Positions 1-6,732 of a DNA stretch of 17,966 bases are shown in pieces; position 1 is the stretch's first letter, and each line of letters opens with the position of its first letter. The DNA is from CAUZEO01 sp963578625 (GTDB lineage Bacteria > Verrucomicrobiota > Kiritimatiellia > SLOV01). The stretch covers positions 1 through 17,966 of the forward strand of contig CAUZEO010000064.1 of NCBI GenBank assembly GCA_963578625.1. Reading direction: 5' to 3'. The translations under genes and the position numbers were made by a program. Below the pieces are notes generated by a model. That model made no database searches. It was given only the letters and a program-made list of their open reading frames with translations, and had not been told where the DNA came from.

Positions 1-336
1 GGGGAGGGATCCTGCATCCATGCCCTGCAGCCTTCCATAATACCGCAGGATTTCCCGGACGCGTGCGTGGCCGGGAAGTTGTGCATCCTGGGGGAGGAGA
101 GACACGCGGCCTCCGTGTATCGCGGGATGGAAGAAGCCCAGGCCGAGAATGTTGATCTCTCCCCCCTGGATCTTGAGGAGACCCATCATGGCCGCGAGTG
201 CCGTTGTTTTTCCGGCGCCGTTGCTGCCCACCAGGGCGAAGGTGCTGCCGCGAGGAACGGAGAGATTGAGTCCATCGAGCGCGACGCGTTTTCTGTACTT
301 CTTCACCACGCTTTTCAATTGGAGGGCCGTGCTCAG
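1..336 (-). CDS. ABC transporter ATP-binding protein, N-terminal 112 residues (cut by window edge)
   Basis: This is the nucleotide-binding subunit of an ABC exporter; its C-terminal part lies outside the window. Visible motifs are a Walker A at residues 37-45 (GSNGAGKTT) and a Q-loop Gln at about residue 83 (LLPQD). The signature motif and Walker B would lie beyond the edge. The reading frame runs directly on from the permease gene. The best start is a CTG at 334-336 that overlaps the permease stop as CTGA, preceded by a purine-rich GAGGAGG five bases upstream. No ATG exists in a suitable position, and the next alternatives (TTG at 316-318, then GTGs) would trim the first beta strand. The family (ABC-2-type exporter ATPase) is clear; the substrate is not. 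Confidence 0.85.
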   Translation of the reverse strand, partial: MSTALQLKSVVKKYRKRVALDGLNLSVPRGSTFALVGSNGAGKTTALAAMMGLLKIQGGEINILGLGFFHPAIHGGRVSLLPQDAQLPGHARVREILRYYGRLQGMDAGSLP

Positions 337-1235
337 AGATCCCTCCTCGAAAAGAAAACATGTCCAACTGAAAAGTACAGGAAGCCGAGGGCGGGCAGGA
401 TGATCAGTCCGGGGACAAGGTGCGCGAAATCCGGATGCCAGAGCGCCATATGATTGCCCCTCGGGGTGAGGAGGTAGGTGATGTCCAGAATGCGGAACCA
501 TCCGGGCCCCCGCCAATGGCCCGACGCGGTCGCTACTCCAGTGAGGATCGTCATCATGACCAGCGCAATCCCGGTGGCAATGACCGGTGATCGCGAAAGT
601 TGGGAAACGCCCAAAGCGAGTCCGATATAGGCAATCGCGTAGACCCACGCTTTCAAACCGTACGAAAGGATTGCTGTAAGAGAGTGAACTTGATCAAAGG
701 AAGGCATCCTGATGAGGCCCACAACCCATGCGGCCACCGCGCTGAGCAGGAGGGCAGCAAGCAATAATACCGACTGGCCGGCAAACTTTCCGCAGCACCA
801 GCTGCCCCGGGTCGTTCTAAACAAGACGAACCGGGCCGATGACGTGCCGACTTCTTCAGCGATTCTCGGCGTGCTCATTAGAATCACGAGTAAGGGAGTG
901 AATGACAGGGCAACCCAACCGAAGAAAATCGCCAGCGGAGGGATGGAAAGGAGTTGCACGGCAAGCTCGCGATCTCCAATTAGGCCGGTCAGCATGTGGC
1001 GGAAGTGATCGGAATTCCACAACGCGCGAGTCACGCCGCCCGCCTCACCGTAGGGGACCAATCCCATGGCCTCGACGAGTTCGTCCTCGATCCTGTGGAG
1101 AGAGTAAACGAACAGATTACAGGCGGCGATGGATCCGAGGAGGTAGAGAAGTATCAGCGTTATCGCGCGTTTGCTTCGAAATGCGTCGACGATCTCGTGC
1201 CGTGTGACAATCAGGAATTGTAGAAACACGCGCAT
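333..1235 (-). CDS. ABC-2 type transporter permease
   Basis: This 300-residue protein has about six hydrophobic segments (roughly residues 24-46, 98-118, 155-175, 190-208, 215-240 and 272-292). Between the second and third there is a basic cytoplasmic loop ending in GKF, the arrangement typical of ABC-2 permeases of the NosY/GldF kind. It should form the membrane channel for the ATPase that follows. Its ATG shares a base with the stop of the upstream coiled-coil gene (TGATG), and its stop overlaps the CTG start of the ATPase, so the three genes look translationally coupled. There is no strong Shine-Dalgarno, which fits coupling. Substrate unknown. Confidence 0.85.
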   Translation of the reverse strand: MRVFLQFLIVTRHEIVDAFRSKRAITLILLYLLGSIAACNLFVYSLHRIEDELVEAMGLVPYGEAGGVTRALWNSDHFRHMLTGLIGDRELAVQLLSIPPLAIFFGWVALSFTPLLVILMSTPRIAEEVGTSSARFVLFRTTRGSWCCGKFAGQSVLLLAALLLSAVAAWVVGLIRMPSFDQVHSLTAILSYGLKAWVYAIAYIGLALGVSQLSRSPVIATGIALVMMTILTGVATASGHWRGPGWFRILDITYLLTPRGNHMALWHPDFAHLVPGLIILPALGFLYFSVGHVFFSRRDL

Positions 1236-1966
1236 CAGTCGAACTGAAGCGTATCTTCCAGCCCGGCCAGCGGCATGGCCACGAGGGGGTCGATGTAGTC
1301 GACAAGCTGGAACTCGTTTCCGGCATCGTCACTCCAACTCGGCGGCATGGATCGGTTCAACTCATCGTAGGTGAGCACCAGCGCGTCCGTGATTTCGTTC
1401 ATCATGCGGAGACCTGCTTCGCGCGCAGGGACAGAATCCTTATTCAAGGTCGCGGCCCATTTTTCGATTGTGCTCTCGAGCCGAATATTCATGGCCTCTA
1501 CCAAAATGTCGAAACGCCCCGACTCTTCTTCCGTTGCGTTAATGTTCGTAAGGAATGAGTTGCGGGCGATGTCAGACCGCATGCCCCAAAGTTCGGCAGC
1601 CTGCTCGATTCTCTTTTCGAAGGATTCCGGTTCATCGGGGACCTCTGCTTCATTCTCAGCTTCCGGTTCCTCGCCTTCTTCTTCGGTGGTGGAGGCCTCC
1701 GATGGTTCGATCGCGCCCTCATCAGCAGACGATTCCGCGTCCGACTCGCCATCGCCCCGGGATGACTGCGGATCCGGCTTATCCGGGACGTTAAGCATCT
1801 GGGTGATGCCGCTCAGCGAGGGGTTCCCGCCGTACGCGCGTTCTTCGAACTTGTGTTCGAGTTGGGCTATCTTTTTCTCAAGGGCGTAGATGTCGGACCT
1901 TGGAGCCCATCCTCCCAATATGTATCCAACCACAAGGGTCAATACTGCGATGCCCAGTATTTTCAT
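1235..1966 (-). CDS. Membrane-anchored acidic coiled-coil protein of unknown function
   Basis: I do not recognise this family. The 243-residue protein starts with a single hydrophobic helix (residues 3-19, ending VVGYILGG), then a short heptad-like coiled coil (about 25-45, ALEKKIAQLEHKFEER). A Glu/Asp/Ser-rich low-complexity linker follows (about 66-115), then a helical C-terminal domain (about 115-243). Such a layout suggests a cell-envelope protein tethered by its N-terminus, probably a partner of the ABC permease to which it is coupled by a TGATG junction. I chose the ATG at 1964-1966. An in-frame TTG at 1988-1990 would add eight residues but has no better ribosome-binding site, and the hydrophobic helix already starts right after the ATG. 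The stop of the GYF gene lies 43 bases upstream. Confidence 0.65.
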   Translation of the reverse strand: MKILGIAVLTLVVGYILGGWAPRSDIYALEKKIAQLEHKFEERAYGGNPSLSGITQMLNVPDKPDPQSSRGDGESDAESSADEGAIEPSEASTTEEEGEEPEAENEAEVPDEPESFEKRIEQAAELWGMRSDIARNSFLTNINATEEESGRFDILVEAMNIRLESTIEKWAATLNKDSVPAREAGLRMMNEITDALVLTYDELNRSMPPSWSDDAGNEFQLVDYIDPLVAMPLAGLEDTLQFD

Positions 1967-2009
1967 GGTAACGATCTTGGGCAGGCGCAACGAATAAGTG
2001 ACTTGGTGC

Positions 2010-2600
2010 TTACGGCATACCCGAGGGAATAAGGCTTTCCATGTTCATGCCCAACACGGCCACCATAATAATGGCCCCGACTATGATCAAGACGGTCAAT
2101 ACAATGCCGATGATGAAGAGAATACCGTACAGCATCATGTACTTTTTGATCTTTAGAAGAAACAGCTCGGTCGCTGCGTCCACTTGAACGATGCCGACCA
2201 GCGCGGACTTGGCGCCGAAGCAGGCCGTGCCGATCAGGATGAATAAAACGCCCATGGGAATATACAGCAGGGGTGCGACAACAGTGAGGACCATGAGCAG
2301 ACCACCAAGACAGGTCAATGCGCCGTAGATGATGTGGATGACTCCAACGAATTGAAGCCAGCCCCCCAGCCCGGGGGGTACCTCGTATTTGCCGGCAGCG
2401 ACCGGTGCTGCCAGAAGCGCTTCCATTTCGCCACCGAGCGCCGGCAACGTGTTGTACGGTTGCCAGTCTGTCATTCCTTCCGACCACACGAGGTCCGTCG
2501 GATTTATTCGGCCGGAATCTACCAATGATTTTAGTTCGCTTTCTGGCACGGGTCCGAGCTTCTCGGTTCCGTTTTTCACGTAGTGCCACATGGATTCCAT
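2010..2600 (-). CDS. GYF_2 (DUF4339)-domain integral membrane protein
   Basis: This 196-residue protein carries a GYF_2/DUF4339-like module at residues 5-53. Its hallmarks are WHYVKNG, GPV..SEL, a G.I...DLVW core and an EGM.DW.P ending. The rest is a membrane region with two long hydrophobic hairpins (about 82-140 and 155-185), similar to DUF5362-type proteins. GYF_2 modules are thought to bind peptides or partner proteins; what this one binds cannot be read from the sequence. The start at 2598-2600 is fixed by a full AGGAGG at 2609-2614, eight bases upstream; the second ATG at 2589-2591 is too far from it. It is the first gene of the ABC operon read toward position 1. Confidence 0.8.
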   Translation of the reverse strand: MESMWHYVKNGTEKLGPVPESELKSLVDSGRINPTDLVWSEGMTDWQPYNTLPALGGEMEALLAAPVAAGKYEVPPGLGGWLQFVGVIHIIYGALTCLGGLLMVLTVVAPLLYIPMGVLFILIGTACFGAKSALVGIVQVDAATELFLLKIKKYMMLYGILFIIGIVLTVLIIVGAIIMVAVLGMNMESLIPSGMP

Positions 2601-2648
2601 GAAAATGCCCTCCTTTGATCCCTGGTGCGGGTCGTATTGATTTCCATA

Positions 2649-2654
2649 ACTATA
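2649..2654 (-). promoter_or_regulatory. Possible -10 element of the GYF/ABC operon
   Basis: On the minus strand this reads TATAGT, five of six matches to the sigma-70 -10 consensus, about 49 bases before the GYF gene start. The -35 region 17-18 bases upstream is poor (TTTTCT-like), so this is a weak call based mainly on position. Confidence 0.25.
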
Positions 2655-2734
2655 AACGGCCCGCTCGAGTCAGAAAAGACCGAAAGTGAACGTTTCTCCC
2701 GTGCTTGGTGACGTAAGAACCAGGCAACCTTGAA

Positions 2735-3097
2735 ATGTACGATCCGCTTTTCTCCATGAGGATGCGCTCCGACTTCGACCTGATCGAGGAAGCCACCGAA
2801 GTCCGCAAGATCACCGGGTACATACCGGATACTCCCTTTCTGTACGACCTGCTTACTGTTACCGAGTTTCTCCGCTTCACTGGCGATCTGTACGGTCTCG
2901 GGCGCAACGGGTTCGTGCGGGAGACCGGAGAGTTGATCGAGTTTTTCGGGTTGGAGAATCACCAGGGCAGCCTGATAAAAGACCTGTCACACGGCCTGCG
3001 CCAGCGGCTTGTGTATGCGGCAACTCTGCTGCAGAAACCACAGATCATGTTCGTGGATGAGCCATTCGTAGGATTGGATCCGCGCAGCATTCGAGCA
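2735..3097 (+). pseudogene. Remnant of an ABC transporter ATPase (middle part only)
   Basis: The translated stretch matches the centre of an ABC-2-exporter ATPase. In order it shows IGY-type GYIPDTPFLYD, the EFLRFTGDLYGL helix, the signature LSHGLRQRL (about residues 84-92 of the open frame), Walker B IMFVDEP (104-110) and the D-loop GLDP. The first 60 or so residues with Walker A are missing: I see no P-loop upstream on the plus strand. After RSIR at about 3097 the family resemblance ends abruptly, so the H-loop His is also lost, although the frame stays open to 3145. Lacking both ends it cannot bind ATP normally. It is divergent from the intact ABC operon, and its Q-loop region differs from that ATPase, so it is not a simple recent copy of it. 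Confidence 0.75.
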
Positions 3098-3344
3098 GGG
3101 GATTCGCGTTCCTGGGGTTGCTCTTGTCATGGGTCGGCGTTTTAAACATCCTTGTCCGCCAATTCGGCGTTTGTTTTTTTTATGACGGCTGGCAGAAAGT
3201 GCTTGCGACCGAGCCACAAAAAGGACAGGACCAGCGGAACTCCAGCCCAAAATTTGAACTTTCTATCGGATATCCAATACTTTGCTAAAATTGTTGCGCT
3301 GCGGATAAACAGCGTGTACCCTATCGAGATAGTGTAGTATTGAG

Positions 3345-3986
3345 ATGGCTAAGACATTGGACATTGATGTATCCGAGCTGAGCAGCTGGCTTGAACCTCT
3401 TTCCGCAACGGAGAGAGTACGGCACGCCTACGACATTTTTGGTGAGGATCTGATTCTCAGTACCAGCTTCGGTCCTACGGCAGGAACGATGCTGAAGATC
3501 GCGACTGATGTATACCCTGGCATCCGCGTCATTACGGTGCGCCACGGCTACGAATCTCCGCTTACCCTCCAGATTGCGGACCGCCTCACTCGTGAACTCG
3601 GATTGAACCTCAGAATATTTTCCGCCCCCAAGATGCTGATCCCGGAAGAGGGCACGCAGGAGTTCGACGAGTTCAGGCGTAAGATCAAAATTGAGCCGTT
3701 TAAAAAAGCACTTTCGCAGGAGCAGCCTCGTGCCTGGTTGACGGGTGTGATGCGGGACGAAACGGAAGAACGGAAATCTTTCGATTTCGCGACATTCCGC
3801 GACGGCCTGACTGTTGTCTATCCAATCCTGGATTGGGCGCCTGATAGCGCGGCGGACTACTGCTACGACAACGGCATGCCCGTAAACCGCACGTACTTCG
3901 ATCCCGCCAAGGGTCTGAATCAGGCCAAGGAATGCGGCCTGCATCTCGGTGACATCGGCAACAGTTGGACTGCTAGCGGACTCTAA
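3345..3986 (+). CDS. cysH: CysH-like phosphoadenylyl-sulfate / adenylyl-sulfate reductase family protein
   Basis: This 213-residue protein belongs to the PAPS reductase family, which reduces PAPS (or APS) to sulfite in cytosolic sulfate assimilation. The PP-loop STSFGPTA lies at residues 39-46, WLTGVMRDET fits the arginine-bearing substrate strand, and the catalytic motif ECGLH is at 196-200 with Cys197. The paired Cys residues that bind the [4Fe-4S] cluster of APS reductases are absent, which favours the PAPS, thioredoxin-dependent type. It is shorter than E. coli CysH (244), and the usual TDTGY segment reads VRHGY, so substrate use is uncertain. The start has only a weak ribosome-binding site. 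No other sulfate-assimilation gene is in the window. Its stop overlaps the convergent cca gene. Confidence 0.75.
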   Translation: MAKTLDIDVSELSSWLEPLSATERVRHAYDIFGEDLILSTSFGPTAGTMLKIATDVYPGIRVITVRHGYESPLTLQIADRLTRELGLNLRIFSAPKMLIPEEGTQEFDEFRRKIKIEPFKKALSQEQPRAWLTGVMRDETEERKSFDFATFRDGLTVVYPILDWAPDSAADYCYDNGMPVNRTYFDPAKGLNQAKECGLHLGDIGNSWTASGL

Positions 3987-5359
3987 ACCCACCCCAGCGT
4001 GGAGCCATTCGTGGGCAATCCCTGCGACATTCGTTTCGGTAGCCATTCCAGGAGTTCTTCCCTCGATCCGGCAGCTCTTTCAAGTTGTGCATCGTAGGCA
4101 ATCTTCAGCCACTGCCCGACTTGGGGGCCTTCAGGAACACCCAGCGCCATGATGTCCCTGCCCGAAATCCACCGCTCGGGCAAGACCTCTTTGGGCGGCA
4201 TCTCTGCGGCGAATTTCTTTAGAAAGGTGTAGTTCGAAATATCCCCGTGGCTGCAAAGGCAGTCAATACGGTGCAGCTCCAGCTCGTCCTCGAACCTTTG
4301 TCCTCCGACCAGCCGGCGGAGGGTCGATTGCTTCATCCTGGGCACATCCATGAATTTCATGTGGTTACTGACGCAGTGAGCCACATCTTCGACCTGGCTG
4401 CGTGAGAGGCGCAGCCGCTCCAGGATGGACGTGGTCATCTCTGCGCCGATATTTGCGTGCCGGTTGAATCGAATTCGCTCGGAACCGTCGGGTTCAATGG
4501 TGGTGGCCGCGGTGACGGGCTTGGCGATATCGTGAAAGAGAATGGAGTAGGCGAGAGTCAGGTTTGGATTCTCCATCATATCCAGCATCATCATCGTATG
4601 CGTGAATACATCTCCTTCCGGATGAAACTGGGGAGGTTGTTCCTGCTCCCGCATCGCCGCGACTTCGGGGAGGATTTGCTGGAGAAGGCCTACATCCATC
4701 ATAAGATGGAGCGCTTTACCGGCACGCGGAGACTCGATCAGAATACGCGACAGCTCCTGCTCGATTCGTTCGATGCTTATTTTTTGAATTCCATTCGCGT
4801 TTCTCCGGATGGCGGCGCGTGTATCCGGATGCAGAGAGAACTCGAGGACGGAGGAAAATCGTACCGCCCGCAGGAGGCGAAGGTAGTCTTCCGCGAGACG
4901 CAGATCGGGATCGCCGATGGTCCGGATCAGTTTCTCTTTCAGATCGGCGCGGCCCCCGACATGGTCGATAACCTGATCTTTTTCCGGATCATAGAACAAC
5001 CCGTTGACGGTGAAGTCGCGACGATTTGCGTCTTCCTCCGGGCCGGAGAAGGTAACTCGATCGGGGTGTCTCCCGTCCGTGGTCCCTTCCTCGCTCCGAA
5101 ACGTAACGACCTCGAATCGCGAATCACCCTCCTCAACCTGAACGACGCCGAAGGACTTGCCGATTCTCCGACTCACGGAGAACAGTTCTTCGACAACATC
5201 GGGGGTTGCATTGGTTGCAATGTCTATGTCCCTCGCGTTGCGATGGAGAAGCCAGTCGCGGACACACCCTCCAGCGAAGTAGGCTACAAAGCCGTTCTCT
5301 TGCAGGTTGCGTACGACGGCCCGGGCGTTTCGAGTGGCGCTGTCGTCGGATATTCGCAT
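3983..5359 (-). CDS. cca: CCA tRNA nucleotidyltransferase / poly(A) polymerase family, with HD domain
   Basis: This protein adds or repairs the 3'-CCA end of tRNAs. The 458 residues show the class II nucleotidyltransferase head: GGCVRD at 30-35, the metal-binding DIDIAT at 44-49, RRDFTVNG at 113-120 and EDYLRLLRAVRF at 157-168. An HD phosphohydrolase-type domain follows (FHDIAKP at 275-281, with further His at about 301 and 333). The C-terminus has the SGRDIM.LGVPEGP..G segment common in bacterial CCA enzymes. The two Asp residues of DxD and the HD pair are all present, so it looks active. Poly(A) polymerase is the alternative, since the head domain is shared. It is the last gene of the kinase operon, 11 bases after the response regulator, and ends overlapping cysH by 4 bases tail to tail. 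Confidence 0.9.
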   Translation of the reverse strand: MRISDDSATRNARAVVRNLQENGFVAYFAGGCVRDWLLHRNARDIDIATNATPDVVEELFSVSRRIGKSFGVVQVEEGDSRFEVVTFRSEEGTTDGRHPDRVTFSGPEEDANRRDFTVNGLFYDPEKDQVIDHVGGRADLKEKLIRTIGDPDLRLAEDYLRLLRAVRFSSVLEFSLHPDTRAAIRRNANGIQKISIERIEQELSRILIESPRAGKALHLMMDVGLLQQILPEVAAMREQEQPPQFHPEGDVFTHTMMMLDMMENPNLTLAYSILFHDIAKPVTAATTIEPDGSERIRFNRHANIGAEMTTSILERLRLSRSQVEDVAHCVSNHMKFMDVPRMKQSTLRRLVGGQRFEDELELHRIDCLCSHGDISNYTFLKKFAAEMPPKEVLPERWISGRDIMALGVPEGPQVGQWLKIAYDAQLERAAGSREELLEWLPKRMSQGLPTNGSTLGWV

Positions 5360-5370
5360 TGCGCGCGAAC

Positions 5371-6732
5371 CTATCCGGGAATGTTCAGTTTTTCCATCCG
5401 ATAGCGTAGAATTCTTCGCGTAGTTCCGAGTAATTCCGCGGCTCTGGTCTGAATCCCGTTGGCGTCCCGCAACGCTTTTTCTACGAGCTGCCTCTCGAAA
5501 GCGTTTACAGCATCCGACAAATTAAGCGCGCTGCTGAGGCGCATAACGGCCTCTTCGCAAGGTAGCATTCGAACGTCATCCGGGAGGTGTTCCAGCCGGA
5601 TGGTGGCGATATCCCTGTGCAAAACCATCATTCGTTCGACCACGTTGCGCAGTTCCCGGACATTTCCGGGCCAGCCGTAGCGGCAGAGTTGCTCCATTGC
5701 TTCGGCATCAAAGTCCTCGACGTCGCAGTTTATCTCCGACCGAAACTGGTTGAGGAAGTACTTGGCCAGGACGGGGATGTCCTCATGCCGGTCCCGCAGG
5801 GGAGGTAGGGAGATCGGGACCACGCTCAAGCGGTAATAGAGGTCTTCCCGGAACGTCTTGTTTTTGACGGATTCTTTCAGATCGACGTTTGACGCGGCCA
5901 CGATTCTCGCGTTGGTGTGAATAACGCGAGTCCCGCCGACCCTCATAAATTCACGTTCCTGGATTACTCTGAGCAGTTTTACCTGGGTGCTGGCGGACAT
6001 TTCACTGACTTCATCGAAAAAGAGAGTGCCGGCCCCGGCGAGGTCGAACCGCCCTAGCTTCTGCCGGTCGGCGTGCGTGAACGCGCCCTTTTCATGCCCG
6101 AAGAGTTCGCTTTCCATCAGCGACTCGGGCAGGGCCCCGCAGTGCACGGGAACGAAGGGTTCTTTAGCGCGATTGCTAAGTGCATGCACCAGGCGGGCCA
6201 CCAGTTCCTTGCCGGTTCCGCTTTCGCCGGTGACCAGCGTATTTGCGTCCGATTCCGCTGCTTTACGGGCGTCTTCCAGGGCCTCGCGAAAGGTGCCGGA
6301 TCGCCCGATAATTCCGTGAACCGGAAATTCCTCCTCGATCTGATCCTGAAGATTTTCGACGTGCCGGTGTAACGAATTGCTATCGAGGGCGCGTCGGGCG
6401 ACCCGGCGGATCTCCTCGATATCGAAAGGCTTCGTGATGAAGTCAAACGCGCCCTTTTGCATCGCCTCTACGATCGGGCGAACCGAGGTTGATGCGCTGA
6501 CCATGATGACCGGCAGGTCAGGGTACATCGTGCGCGCCTCAAGGAGAAATTCGATCCCGTCCTTCACCGGCATGACCACGTCAAGGAGCAGGAGATCCAC
6601 GCGCTCCGCGTTCAGAACGCTGGAGGCCTTGTCGGCGCTCTCCACGGTGGTGACTCTGTAGATTCCTTTGAAGATCGCTCGAAGCGATTCCCGGCTGCCG
6701 ATATCATTATCGACGATTAACAAATGTTTCAT
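5371..6732 (-). CDS. Sigma-54-dependent NtrC-family response regulator with GAFTHA loop
   Basis: This 453-residue activator has three parts. The receiver (about 1-115) carries Asp51 as phosphoacceptor, acidic D8/D10 and Lys101. The sigma-54-interaction AAA+ domain (about 138-370) has Walker A GESGTGKE (169-176), Walker B TLFFDEV (236-242) and the R-finger region REDLYYRL. The Fis-type helix-turn-helix (about 412-450) includes AAELLGTTRR. The sigma-54 contact loop at 216-221 reads GAFTHA rather than GAFTGA. The ATG overlaps the upstream kinase stop as ATGA, so it is translated with that kinase. It should be phosphorylated by the two kinases encoded just upstream. A sigma-54 promoter before fadL (12737-12752) is the most obvious local target, but that link is inference. 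Confidence 0.93.
   Translation of the reverse strand: MKHLLIVDNDIGSRESLRAIFKGIYRVTTVESADKASSVLNAERVDLLLLDVVMPVKDGIEFLLEARTMYPDLPVIMVSASTSVRPIVEAMQKGAFDFITKPFDIEEIRRVARRALDSNSLHRHVENLQDQIEEEFPVHGIIGRSGTFREALEDARKAAESDANTLVTGESGTGKELVARLVHALSNRAKEPFVPVHCGALPESLMESELFGHEKGAFTHADRQKLGRFDLAGAGTLFFDEVSEMSASTQVKLLRVIQEREFMRVGGTRVIHTNARIVAASNVDLKESVKNKTFREDLYYRLSVVPISLPPLRDRHEDIPVLAKYFLNQFRSEINCDVEDFDAEAMEQLCRYGWPGNVRELRNVVERMMVLHRDIATIRLEHLPDDVRMLPCEEAVMRLSSALNLSDAVNAFERQLVEKALRDANGIQTRAAELLGTTRRILRYRMEKLNIPG

Noticed and set aside
1371..1889. 172-residue Ser/Pro-rich plus-strand open frame
   Set aside because: It is the antisense shadow of the acidic low-complexity linker of the coiled-coil protein.
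3098..3300. Hydrophobic reading frame after the ABC fragment
   Set aside because: Only one short membrane-like stretch, no start, no recognisable family; too weak to call as a gene or pseudogene.
4457..5404. 315-residue open frame on the plus strand
   Set aside because: It lies entirely opposite the well-supported cca gene and shows no domain of its own.
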